DNA from: CAYYIS01 sp964470965
Lineage (GTDB): Bacteria > JAAXHH01 > JABIQT01
Length of the DNA: 64,000 nucleotides
NCBI GenBank assembly: GCA_964470965.1
Contig: CAYYIS010000009.1
Coordinates: forward strand, 57,135 to 121,134
Direction of reading: 5' to 3'
Shown here in pieces: positions 18,146-27,414 of the stretch (position 1 is its first letter; every line of letters starts with the position of its first letter). The notes beneath the pieces were generated by a model. That model was not told the DNA's origin. It saw only the letters and a program-made list of their open reading frames with translations, and did no database searches. The position numbers and the translations under genes are program-made.

Positions 18146-19822
18146 ATGCAGATTATAAAACCGGTCTTAACAGTTCTTGCACCTGTGATTTTCTTCAGCG
18201 GAATATTCTGGCCCGGGCTGTCTGCCGAGCAGATTGTCAATACAGTCGGCAAAGTGATGCCTTCCGATGCGGCGCCCCTGAAACGACAGGTCTATCGCTT
18301 TTTGCTACAGGAGCCGACCACGCTGGACATCGGTATCGCTGTCTACAAGGCGGGCGGTGCGGTGTTCACCTTCGAAGGGCTGACGCGGCTCGACCACAAC
18401 AACGAACTGACGCCGGCTGCGGCTGAACGATGGGAGGTGTCAGCCGATGGATTGCGCTGGACGTTCCACCTGCGCCGCGATGCCAAATGGAGCGACGGCC
18501 GCCCGGTTACCGCTCGCGATTTCGAATACAGCTACATTCGCTATTTGGATCCTGCCAGCGCTAACGTCAACGCCTCGTTTTACTACGATATCAAGAATGC
18601 CCGTCCGTTCAACCAGGGGCGGCTGAAAGATCCCTCACTGGTGGGGGTGAAGGCGGTGGACGAGTTCACCTTTTTGATGGAGACAGAGGCCCCGTGCCCT
18701 TATATACCGCTTATCACCTCGTTTCCCACGTCCGTTCCTATGCCCAGATGGCAGGTGGAGAAGTATGGGCCCAAGTGGACGGAAGCCGGTAACTGTGTCA
18801 GTAATTCGACGTTTAAACTGAATTCGTGGGAGCATGGCAATCGGTTCGAGTTCGTTCTCGATCCCAACTATAACGGTCCCCATAAAGCCTACCTGGAACG
18901 CATCACTGGCCTTTTCACCAATACAGATCTCATGGCCGGAGGAACTCTGGCCTATGAGAACAACGAGGTGGATTTTCAACTCCTGACCCCCATGGATATC
19001 CCCCGTGTGCGCACCCACCCCCAACTCAGCAGGGAACTGGACATCAGCCCGGATTTCGAAACCCATTACTTGTTTTTCGATACCAACCGGGAGCCTTTTG
19101 AAGACGTCCGGGTACGACGGGCAATCGCTCATGCCATCGACCGTGACCTGATTTGCAGGGTTGTACTGCAGGGTATGGGTGAACCGGCCTACTCGATGCT
19201 CCCGCCCGGTTTTCCCGGGTATGCATCGGGAAGGTTAAAGGATATCCAGAGGTTTGACGTCCCCGAAGCCCGCCGGCTCCTGGCGGACGCAGGGTACCCC
19301 GGTGGCCGGGGATTTCCGAGGCAGGAGATGTGGATCAACAGCACAGAAAATCAGAACATCGCTCAGGCGTTTCAGCAGATGCTGAAGCAGAACCTGAATA
19401 TCGAAATCGAAATCCGCGTAGTGGAGCGCAGCGCATACCGGGCAGCCCAGTTTCAGTGGCAGATTCCTATGAGCCTGATACAATACCACTATGATTATCC
19501 CGATCCCAACAACATGCTTTCAATGGTGTGGCGTTCCCAGCCCAAGGGATTCAGCAGACAACCTTGGAAAAACGATTCATTCGACCGGATCGTAGATAAA
19601 GCCGCTTCGGAGATGGTCCCACAAAAACGTGCCGCATTATATGATGAAGCCCAGAGGATCCTGGCGGAGGATGTCGGAGGAGCCTTCCTCTACTACGATA
19701 AAATCGCCTCTCTCAGGAAACCCTGGCTCAGGGGATACAAAGAGGATAAGACCGGTCAATATCCGTTCTGGGGCAATAATACGGGGTATATGAATTTATA
19801 CATCGGCAACAACGTCAGGTGA
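18146..19822 (+). CDS. Oligopeptide/solute-binding protein (SBP family 5)
   Basis: About 558 residues with a signal peptide from residue 1 (IIKPVLTVLAPVIFFSGIFWP). The body is family 5, as in OppA and DppA: QEPTTLDIG, DGLRWTFHLRRDAKWSDGRPV, FEDVRVRRAIAHAIDRD, then PPGFPGYAS. The ATG at 18146 is chosen because the signal peptide begins there. It is a clear paralogue of the protein at 45342-46997. No permease or ATPase genes lie nearby, so it may serve a transporter encoded elsewhere or act in another way. The ligand is unknown. Confidence 0.85.
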   Translation: MQIIKPVLTVLAPVIFFSGIFWPGLSAEQIVNTVGKVMPSDAAPLKRQVYRFLLQEPTTLDIGIAVYKAGGAVFTFEGLTRLDHNNELTPAAAERWEVSADGLRWTFHLRRDAKWSDGRPVTARDFEYSYIRYLDPASANVNASFYYDIKNARPFNQGRLKDPSLVGVKAVDEFTFLMETEAPCPYIPLITSFPTSVPMPRWQVEKYGPKWTEAGNCVSNSTFKLNSWEHGNRFEFVLDPNYNGPHKAYLERITGLFTNTDLMAGGTLAYENNEVDFQLLTPMDIPRVRTHPQLSRELDISPDFETHYLFFDTNREPFEDVRVRRAIAHAIDRDLICRVVLQGMGEPAYSMLPPGFPGYASGRLKDIQRFDVPEARRLLADAGYPGGRGFPRQEMWINSTENQNIAQAFQQMLKQNLNIEIEIRVVERSAYRAAQFQWQIPMSLIQYHYDYPDPNNMLSMVWRSQPKGFSRQPWKNDSFDRIVDKAASEMVPQKRAALYDEAQRILAEDVGGAFLYYDKIASLRKPWLRGYKEDKTGQYPFWGNNTGYMNLYIGNNVR

Positions 19823-19903
19823 GGGCGTTTAAAGTTTGAAATTTTTCAATCCGGGGGAAGACAATCACCTCCATAATAACGATAAACCGAACGAGGGTTG
19901 ATA

Positions 19904-21487
19904 ATGTCATCACCTAAAATGATGTTCTATCATGATGGTCGGCATCCTCTGATTTATATGTATGAGCCTCCTATTCACCGGGAGGAGTTTGAGGCGGGTG
20001 TGGATGAGCTGGTGGGTACGCCGGTCGAGGCGATCATGTTCTGCCTGGGGGATGGCCGGACGATGCTGCATGAAACGGAAGTGGGTGAACTGTGGGGACA
20101 TAACATGGCGCAGTGGCCGCACCTTATCTTCCGCCGTGCTCATCAGAACGCGATGCAACTGATCGAGCAGGGCGACGATCCCCTTAGGATCATATGTGAT
20201 CGCGGGCATGAGAAGGGCATGCTGATCTACCCAACGTTACTCGTTCAACAGGGGCGGGGATCAAGAGAAGAAGACGTTCGATGCTCTGATTTCCGATTCG
20301 AAAATACCCACCTGGAGATAGGCGCGCGCGGTGATCTAAACGATGACTTTCCAGGATTGACGTGTCTTGATTTTAAACACGAGGACGTCAGGGAAGAACG
20401 GTTCAAGGTTATTCATGAAACGTTACAAAAATACGATGTTGACGGTTTTGAATTACAGCTCAATTATGTGCCGTATTATTTCCATCCGGATGATGTTGAA
20501 ACCGGCCGTGAGATTATGACCGAGTGGGTCCGGCGTGTATTTCAAGCGGTTAAGGAAAGTGGGGCGGATCGTGAATTGGCGATCCGGGTTCCGGCGAGTG
20601 TCGAAGGGTGTATGTCGGTTGGGATGGATGTGGAAACATGGATCAAAGAAGGTCTCGTAGATGTGTTGATCGGACAGGCGTTTTCCGGTCCGGAATTAGT
20701 GGACACCACGACTAATTATCGGCCGCTGGTTCGTGCGGCGCACGGGTATCCCTGCAGGGTACATGGAACCATCCAGAGTCATGTGGATTCCGACCGACTG
20801 CATGAGGCGCCCATAGAAATCATTCGTGCTGCCGCCTGTAACTACTGGGAACAGGGTGTCGACGGCCTTTATCTCGGTCATTGGTTCGGCAACTGGCCTT
20901 ACAAGGCTTCGTTTTATGAAAAACTGCGTGAACTGCCTCATCCGGAGATTATGGCGTCCAAAGACAAATATTACTTTGTCCCTACGGAGACAGGTCGGCA
21001 CCCAAAACCGACCCTGGAGCCAGGTGCGTGTATGTGGTTACCGGCGGACCTGGAGGTGGAAAAGCCTGTCAGTATTCCATTTTCCATCAGTGATGATCTT
21101 CCGTACTGGGGGGACAGAGGCCGGATTCATAGCGTTCTGTTCCGGATTCGGATTATGAATATGACTGAGCGGGACGAAATCGTGTGTCAGTTGAACGGGA
21201 TGGATCTGCCGGATCGATGCCTACGTATCATCAACGAAATGTACCGGATGAAAGCACCAAGATACCGAACCGGATCCGGTTACTGGCTGGTTTGGCAACT
21301 GGACCGGGAACACTGGCCCGTTCCCGGTGCCAACACCCTGCGGGTGATCCTGCGGTTTCGAGATCCGGATGTGACGCCCCAGCTCTATATACGTGATGTA
21401 GAGACGGAGATTAAATACCTAATGGGCAAGAACTACGATCGTGGTCAGGACGACGATCTGGGACCGTATGAACATGCGATGATATGA
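19904..21487 (+). CDS. TIM-barrel glycosidase-like protein of unknown specificity
   Basis: About 527 residues without a signal peptide. The first two-thirds look like a glycosyl-hydrolase-type (alpha/beta)8 barrel: KYDVDGFELQLNYVPYYF, DRELAIRVPASV, EGLVDVLIGQAF, and GVDGLYLGHW follow the spacing of barrel strands with acidic residues near strand ends. The last 150 residues are probably a beta-sandwich (RIHSVLFRIRIMNM, ANTLRVILRFRDPD). I cannot name the family or catalytic pair. The ATG at 19904 follows GAGGG at a normal distance, about 80 bases after the binding-protein stop, so co-transcription is possible. Confidence 0.65.
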   Translation: MSSPKMMFYHDGRHPLIYMYEPPIHREEFEAGVDELVGTPVEAIMFCLGDGRTMLHETEVGELWGHNMAQWPHLIFRRAHQNAMQLIEQGDDPLRIICDRGHEKGMLIYPTLLVQQGRGSREEDVRCSDFRFENTHLEIGARGDLNDDFPGLTCLDFKHEDVREERFKVIHETLQKYDVDGFELQLNYVPYYFHPDDVETGREIMTEWVRRVFQAVKESGADRELAIRVPASVEGCMSVGMDVETWIKEGLVDVLIGQAFSGPELVDTTTNYRPLVRAAHGYPCRVHGTIQSHVDSDRLHEAPIEIIRAAACNYWEQGVDGLYLGHWFGNWPYKASFYEKLRELPHPEIMASKDKYYFVPTETGRHPKPTLEPGACMWLPADLEVEKPVSIPFSISDDLPYWGDRGRIHSVLFRIRIMNMTERDEIVCQLNGMDLPDRCLRIINEMYRMKAPRYRTGSGYWLVWQLDREHWPVPGANTLRVILRFRDPDVTPQLYIRDVETEIKYLMGKNYDRGQDDDLGPYEHAMI

Positions 21488-21897
21488 ACCCGATCCCAAA
21501 AAGTGTGCTAAAGAAAAAATGTAAACTCTCTTGACTACCGCACTTATTAAGGTATTTATATAAAAATAGACTTTTGCACGCCTGAACTTTTCTGATCAAA
21601 ATCCGAAAAAATTACAGTTGCAGGCAATCTGCAGAAACTCCGGCGGTTTGAACCGTATGGTTTTCTGTAACAGGCATGTGATTCCAATCTGTTCGAGACT
21701 AAACCGGCATTTTATTATCGGAGTTTCCCGCACAGTCGCCTTCTGCTCAAGAACGGTCGTTGCTGCCGCGGGAAAACAGTTTATATACCGGTCTGTGGCC
21801 TGGACCGCCTGGTACCAACACGGTGATTCCCGCTGTACCGCCGTTGTTCGTGCCGGTGAAACCTTCCGTGCCGGGGGCTCCGAGAGGATTATTGACA
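21488..21897. other. 410-base gap before the STAND-like gene
   Basis: The first 130 bases are AT-rich compared with their surroundings and contain a weak promoter-like pair, TTGACT at 21531 and TATTTA at 21553 with a 16-base spacer. After about 21740 the frame of the downstream gene is open with a proline- and glycine-rich translation, but AGAGG and an ATG mark the likely start at 21898. No RNA gene or repeat was recognised. Confidence 0.4.
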
Positions 21898-24573
21898 ATG
21901 TTTAAGTTTCCAGCCTATTCCGGTCCCCCTATACCGCCCTCGCTCAACCCGCTCAACCCCGGGCATTACGGGATGCTGCTGAATTGGATATACTTCCAGC
22001 CCGCACGCCTCATTCATTATCTCCATCAGGCTGATCCGGAACTTTACGGCGTTACCGGTCTGCCAGCTATCATTCGTACATTGGGTGTCCCTGCCTACAG
22101 GACGTTGTATGTGATGCCGGCAGTGATGGTGTCTGTCCTCCTGGGTGTTTTCTGGATCCTGTTTGAAGCTATCGGCATGGTCAGCGTGGAGGTCCTTGCG
22201 AGCATACTCGGCGGGATTTTCCTCGGTGGAGTTATTGGCGGTGCGGCACTCGCTGTCGGCTTCAGCCTGACCTTCGGTGTGGCCGAAGGTGTGGCGGATG
22301 GCATCGCGTTCGGTGTGGCGTTCAGTCTCACGTATGGTATCGCTGAAGGAATTGCCGGCAGCCTGCTTGGGGGTGTGGCTTCCGGTATGACGTTCGGCGT
22401 GGCGCTGGGGATTGCCCTGGGCGTGTCGGGTGGTGTGAGCGGACGGATCGGAGGAGGTGTCGTGGAAGGTGTCGCGCTCGGGATCGGAGGCGGATTCATG
22501 CTCGGAATGGCGGGCGGCGTAACGTTCGGAATCGCTCTGGGTGTCGGCCTGATCATAGGCGCCAGTCGTATAGCCATGCACCTGGTCGAATGGCCCGCTG
22601 CCTGGCTGGTCTCGAGAGACGTCGAACGGCCCTTTGAACAGATTAAACGACATCCCGCCCTGTGGGATTCACAGGCAGTTCTGCCGCTGACCGGAACCCA
22701 AAAATTGCTTCGGGCTTGCTTGGATCAGGACTTCGACCAGGGACTTGACCTGGCCATGCGCATGGCAGTCAACCCGTTCCAGCGGTGGGCGGTCCAGCGC
22801 GCGCTGGCCGATTACATGGCCGACCATCAGGACCCATTGCGGCTGCTGTATCACTTGGCTTATACACCGGATCTGGACCACTATCTGATGCCGCCTCGAA
22901 CCGAGCACCAGTTTTATGTATTCCCAACCAGGCGCATCGTTTTGTTGGGTGAACTCGGGCAGCTTCGCGTTGACGGTTCAGGCGGGGTGTACCAGTTGTC
23001 CCAGCATTTTGTTTGGCGACTTACCAAACGCCGCCGCAACCTGGAATCGACGCCGGTAACAAGGCTCAGCGGGATGCTTTACGAGTTACTCCGTCACGAG
23101 GCGGATCGTCACGTTCCGGATGATATCAGGGAGCAACGGACTGCGGTCCGTTTCTCTCCGATGGAAAAAACCACCTACGAAGGAGTCCGGTCCCTGCCCG
23201 GTGGAAATGAGATAACGGATTCCTTTGTCGCCATGGCGAAGTTCCTGGAGGTGGATACGATCACCGCTCTCGGGGAGTGCTGCAATCTCACAGAGTGGGT
23301 CCAGGCCATGACAGAGGAGCCGGTCAGGGCATCTGTCATAGAAGCCATACGTATGCTGGGTGAGATCAGTCGGGATGTGGAGGTTGAGCAGAAAACGACG
23401 AACGTGAGTCAGCAGTATGATATCCTGAACAAAATCGGGGAAGCGCTGATGGAGGTGACGGAGACCGTCTCAGCCGATGTGCTGCTGCCGGAAAGGTCGC
23501 TGTTAAACCGGATTATTCAGCAATGGCAGTCGATAATCGCCACTGAGCAGGTTCGACTGGGAGAGGCCACACTAAGGCAGATATCGAACTCCGGCCGCCA
23601 CAGTACACGCATGATTCAGGATGCGGAAGATGGATCGAGTCGAACCATCACACCGTTCCGGAACCCTTATATTGCCGGTAACCCTGTGGCGCCGCCGTTA
23701 TTCATACGTCACTCCGAGGTTTTCAGCCGTATTAAAGAGGTGCTGGAGGCGCCTACCACGACCCATGTCATCACCATTACGGGGGCACATCGTCTCGGTA
23801 TCACAAGCCTATTGAACAATTTGGGTGAGGCCGCCTCGCCGGGCAACGTACTGATGTATGAGGACATGGCGGGTGCCATCACTTTTGTGGAGTCCAGTTC
23901 GGACCTCCTGCTGGGGCTGGCTGACAAGCTGTACAACACGGTGAGACGCACCTATCCACGTTCAGGTCTCAAGGAACCGGATCCGGCTGCGTTCACGACC
24001 CCGGCGCACGCCCGGGTGCAGTTTAAACGCTTAACGATGCAGGTGTGCGATATACTGGCAGGTCGCCCGCTCATTCTCGCACTTGACAATTTCGGTGCGA
24101 TTGAACAGGCGGTGGAATCCGGTAAGGTCGGTAGGGAGATCTATAGGTTCCTCCTGTCCACCGCGCAGGATCCGCAGATCATTCTCGTTCTCGCCGGATC
24201 CCCCATGCCTGATGGGAAGCACGCAGATCACTTAAAGCCGATCCATGATCATACTGAGCACATCCATCTCACACCGCTGCCGCCAGACGACGCCTGGACG
24301 CTGATTACGAATCCAGCGCCGGATTTCTCACTGAGCTATAAACCGGAGGCGGTGAAGCGTATCATCGCCGAGACTGAGGGACATCCCTATCTCATACAGC
24401 ACCTGTGTCATGAGTTGGTCGACCGTCTAAACGAGACAATGGTGCACAGACAGGAAGAACGGGAGGCCGTCATTTCCCTTGCGGATGTTGATGCGGTGCT
24501 CGAAACAGGCCTGCTCGAGTCCTGCAGGGAAATCAGCGTGGGGCATCAGGCCGGTGATGCGGCCGGGGGATAA
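21898..24573 (+). CDS. Membrane-anchored STAND-like ATPase with glycine-rich repeats and degenerate P-loop
   Basis: About 891 residues from the ATG at 21898. Residues 10-50 contain NPLNPGHYGMLLNWIYF, 70-95 are a transmembrane helix, and about 100-222 are a highly repetitive glycine/alanine/valine membrane region built on FGVA and GIAxG units. A helical middle region with conserved short motifs follows. The C-terminal third resembles AAA/STAND ATPases: PLFIRHSEVFSRI, then a P-loop GAHRLGITS at 629-637 in which the Walker A lysine is Ile635, and a Walker B-like LILALDNF with Asp730 followed by Asn instead of Glu. Later PYLIQHLCHELVDRL fits the winged-helix part. It is probably a sensor or scaffold rather than a normal ATPase. 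It converges with the next gene, one base apart. Confidence 0.75.
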   Translation: MFKFPAYSGPPIPPSLNPLNPGHYGMLLNWIYFQPARLIHYLHQADPELYGVTGLPAIIRTLGVPAYRTLYVMPAVMVSVLLGVFWILFEAIGMVSVEVLASILGGIFLGGVIGGAALAVGFSLTFGVAEGVADGIAFGVAFSLTYGIAEGIAGSLLGGVASGMTFGVALGIALGVSGGVSGRIGGGVVEGVALGIGGGFMLGMAGGVTFGIALGVGLIIGASRIAMHLVEWPAAWLVSRDVERPFEQIKRHPALWDSQAVLPLTGTQKLLRACLDQDFDQGLDLAMRMAVNPFQRWAVQRALADYMADHQDPLRLLYHLAYTPDLDHYLMPPRTEHQFYVFPTRRIVLLGELGQLRVDGSGGVYQLSQHFVWRLTKRRRNLESTPVTRLSGMLYELLRHEADRHVPDDIREQRTAVRFSPMEKTTYEGVRSLPGGNEITDSFVAMAKFLEVDTITALGECCNLTEWVQAMTEEPVRASVIEAIRMLGEISRDVEVEQKTTNVSQQYDILNKIGEALMEVTETVSADVLLPERSLLNRIIQQWQSIIATEQVRLGEATLRQISNSGRHSTRMIQDAEDGSSRTITPFRNPYIAGNPVAPPLFIRHSEVFSRIKEVLEAPTTTHVITITGAHRLGITSLLNNLGEAASPGNVLMYEDMAGAITFVESSSDLLLGLADKLYNTVRRTYPRSGLKEPDPAAFTTPAHARVQFKRLTMQVCDILAGRPLILALDNFGAIEQAVESGKVGREIYRFLLSTAQDPQIILVLAGSPMPDGKHADHLKPIHDHTEHIHLTPLPPDDAWTLITNPAPDFSLSYKPEAVKRIIAETEGHPYLIQHLCHELVDRLNETMVHRQEEREAVISLADVDAVLETGLLESCREISVGHQAGDAAGG

Positions 24574-24574
24574 T

Positions 24575-26671
24575 CTAGTTTCGCAGTCCGGGATAGGGCG
24601 TCCTATTCCGGTATAACAGTATGAGACAGCCCACGAATGTAATTGCAGCCAGCCCATAATACCACCAATCCAGACCGGCGATAGGCACGGCAAGCCTTGT
24701 CATAATGACTGCGAACATATTGTTCCCCGCATGAAGCAGCATGCAGGGCAGGATCGATCCGGTCATCAGTGCGACCGCGGTGATGATGACGCCCAGAAAT
24801 CCCGTGGGGATGATGCGGAACAGCGCCATGTGATACAGCCCGAAAATACCTCCTACCACAAGCACCAGAACCACCGGATGAAACTTTCGGCGCAGCCCGT
24901 GCAGGAGCGTGCCCCGGAAACCAATTTCCTCGCAGATGCCGGGAACAATTCCGATAAGAAAAAGTAACTGCCAAGTGGCCAGGTTTTCCGGCAGAATATT
25001 GCGTCCGAATTCCTCCAGCATTTTCTCCGGTACGGGAAAAATCAGGTTGGCGATAAAAAAAACAGCCGTACCTGTCAGCTGCGTAGCCGGTATCAGAAGC
25101 AGAATAAGCGGCCATACAATGGGTTTTACCGGACGGAGCGCAAGCGCTTCCTTAACTTTCAGGCGGTATCGCCAGATGATAAGAAACGGCACACCGAGGA
25201 ACAATACGAATTCATTGATGAAAAGCTGAGTATAAAACGCGTTTTCCACCTCCATGTTAACCGCTACGGCAAACATCACCGCCCATAGGACGGCGTACCA
25301 GCGCAGCACATGCCGGGGGAACAGCGTCGGTCCTCCCGCCAGGTCCGCCTCGTCCATATCCCCGGCCGAGATGAGACGCTCCATTGAAAGCATGTTGGCG
25401 GAAGCCCTGGCGGACACCACGGCTGCGCCCAACATCACGATTAATGTGATCGCCAGCATAGGCCAGTTATAATTCCCAACCATGATCTCACGCACCGCCA
25501 CACTCACATTAGCGAGCGGTACGAACGCAATGATCGAATTCAATGATAGACCGGGCAGAAGGCTGGATGCCATCAGTACAGAGATCGTAAGAAATACCGG
25601 GAGGAAATAGAACTGCGTTTCCTTGAACGATTTAGCATAGGCCGAGATCATCAGGAGAACCGATGAGATAAACGCTGCTACCGGAATGAAAAGGGCCAGG
25701 ATGAACAGCAGTGTTTTCGGTGACAGACTGATGGTGAAATCCTCCGGCAATTGGATGACTTCGAATGTGACGTAACACAGCAGATTTAAAATCTGAATGA
25801 ACGTGATAACGAGCGCCACGATGAGTATGGTCAGTTGTTTTGCCGCAACGATTTCCATGCGGCTGACGCAGGTGGTAAGGAGAGTCTCAAGGGACCCCCG
25901 CTCCTTCTCACCGGCGATGCTGTCCATGGCTGCGACCGAGCCGCCGGTCAGCATCAGGAACACCAGCACCATCGGAAGGAATTGACCCAGCATCGAACCG
26001 GACATCTGGCTGGCAGTGGCCACGTTGTTTTTATCGATCTGGACGATGTTCTGCGGGGGTACAGAGAGCCCATGGTCTCGAAGCGCGGCCGCCCGATCCT
26101 CCTCCCGGATTAGACGGAGCAAGCGCCACATTTTCCGGCTACCCTCGTTAGACGCGTCCCTGTTGGCAAGAAAGTAGATATTGATCACCGGCACCCCGGG
26201 AAACCGGACATCGGTGATTGATCCCAAAGGACCGGTATTTCCGGCCAATGAATCGAACTTCGCGGTCGATGTAACACCGGCCAGTGAGTCCGGCGTATCA
26301 CCCGACAGTCCCTCCAGATAAAAATGAAGATCCCGGGATTTCATCAGTGTGTCCGGCTCCGCTGCCGGCAGTTCTTCCGCCCGGAATGTCAGCAAGTCTC
26401 TGTCGGCCTCATCAGGCTCATGGTCTTTCAGGTACATTCTGGCCCGTTTTATCACCTCACGGACAGATTCTGCCCCCGGTCCGGTTACGGCATACCGGTA
26501 CACCGTGTCATCCAGTTTCTCTGTTCTCCTTTCCCCCACGACACGTGTCCCTAAGAGCATGGCCGGTATGATCACGATGGGCAGGAACACCGATAGAATA
26601 ACAGACCGACGGTCCCGTATCAGCATCCGAACCTCGTGGAACATCAATGTGCGGACGATAATCCAATTCAT
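24575..26671 (-). CDS. ABC-2 permease fused to a CPBP intramembrane protease
   Basis: 698 residues. The N-terminal half is an ABC-2 permease of the NatB/YhaP kind: one helix, a large extracytoplasmic loop (about residues 45-215), then five or six helices with the GEKERGSLETLLTTCVSR segment typical of ABC exporters. The C-terminal part is a CPBP (Abi-type) membrane protease: CEEIGFRGTLLHGL holds the EExxxR motif, GLYHMALF the first histidine, and LLHAGNNMF the final HxxxN. The ATG overlaps the upstream ATPase stop by four bases (ATGA). It is probably the second permease half of an exporter, with a protease joined to it. Confidence 0.9.
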   Translation of the reverse strand: MNWIIVRTLMFHEVRMLIRDRRSVILSVFLPIVIIPAMLLGTRVVGERRTEKLDDTVYRYAVTGPGAESVREVIKRARMYLKDHEPDEADRDLLTFRAEELPAAEPDTLMKSRDLHFYLEGLSGDTPDSLAGVTSTAKFDSLAGNTGPLGSITDVRFPGVPVINIYFLANRDASNEGSRKMWRLLRLIREEDRAAALRDHGLSVPPQNIVQIDKNNVATASQMSGSMLGQFLPMVLVFLMLTGGSVAAMDSIAGEKERGSLETLLTTCVSRMEIVAAKQLTILIVALVITFIQILNLLCYVTFEVIQLPEDFTISLSPKTLLFILALFIPVAAFISSVLLMISAYAKSFKETQFYFLPVFLTISVLMASSLLPGLSLNSIIAFVPLANVSVAVREIMVGNYNWPMLAITLIVMLGAAVVSARASANMLSMERLISAGDMDEADLAGGPTLFPRHVLRWYAVLWAVMFAVAVNMEVENAFYTQLFINEFVLFLGVPFLIIWRYRLKVKEALALRPVKPIVWPLILLLIPATQLTGTAVFFIANLIFPVPEKMLEEFGRNILPENLATWQLLFLIGIVPGICEEIGFRGTLLHGLRRKFHPVVLVLVVGGIFGLYHMALFRIIPTGFLGVIITAVALMTGSILPCMLLHAGNNMFAVIMTRLAVPIAGLDWWYYGLAAITFVGCLILLYRNRTPYPGLRN

Positions 26672-27414
26672 GACGCACCTTTGACATAGTGCACGAAAAC
26701 ATCCTCAAGGTAATGGGCACCGGTGGCTGCCCGCAGTCCTTCCATGGTGTCGGAAGCCAGCAGGTGGCCGCCGTGGATAATGGCAATGCGGTCGCACAGT
26801 TTTTCCGCCTCGCTCATAATATGGGTGGAAAACAGGACCGTCTTGCCCTGATCGCGAAACGCTTTGATAATTCCCTGCATCTCCTGTGCGTTAAGTACAT
26901 CCAGGCCGACCGTTGGCTCATCAAAAATCAGGAGGGGAGGATCGTGCGCAACCGTACGGGCTATGGAGACTTTCTGTTTCATGCCACTCGATAGTTTATC
27001 CACTCGAGCGTCCGCGTATTCCGTAATGCCGAACAGCTCAATCAGGGAGTCTACACGGTACTTGATCTGATCGGGTGGATACTGATTGATCCGGGCAAAG
27101 AAATCGATTGTCTCCCGGGCGGTCAGTTTGGGATAGAGTGCAGTGGTGGCGGAAAAAAAGCCCAGGTTCCGCCGAACCTGCAAGGGGTTTTCCCTTACGT
27201 CAAAACCCATGACAGAGGCCCGCCCGGATGTAGGCGCCAGTATGGTGGCGAGCATGCGGAGCGTGGTGGTTTTCCCCGCACCATTGGCACCCAAAAGACC
27301 GTAAATCTCACCAGACCTGCATGTAAAGCTGATACCCTCAACCGCGTGTATCTCTCCACGGGATCTATCGAAAAATGATTTTGTAAGGTCTTCCACTACG
27401 ATCGGGTCACTCAT
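26668..27414 (-). CDS. ABC transporter ATP-binding protein (NatA-like)
   Basis: About 248 residues with Walker A GANGAGKTT, signature LSSGMKQKVSIAR, Walker B LLIFDEPTVGLD and a switch histidine in LFSTHIMSEAEKL. This is the drug, sodium or antibiotic export type of ABC ATPase that pairs with ABC-2 permeases. The ATG at 27414 overlaps the stop of the upstream permease by four bases, and its own stop overlaps the following permease-protease gene in the same way, so the three genes form a tightly coupled exporter operon. The longer frame to 27660 lies inside the neighbouring gene. Confidence 0.95.
   Translation of the reverse strand: MSDPIVVEDLTKSFFDRSRGEIHAVEGISFTCRSGEIYGLLGANGAGKTTTLRMLATILAPTSGRASVMGFDVRENPLQVRRNLGFFSATTALYPKLTARETIDFFARINQYPPDQIKYRVDSLIELFGITEYADARVDKLSSGMKQKVSIARTVAHDPPLLIFDEPTVGLDVLNAQEMQGIIKAFRDQGKTVLFSTHIMSEAEKLCDRIAIIHGGHLLASDTMEGLRAATGAHYLEDVFVHYVKGAS

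Noticed and set aside
21889..22653. Long minus-strand reading frame rich in Ser, His, Glu and Arg opposite the STAND-like gene
   Set aside because: It is the mirror of the glycine/valine repeat codons on the plus strand, with no ribosome-binding site; the plus-strand gene has clear domain structure.
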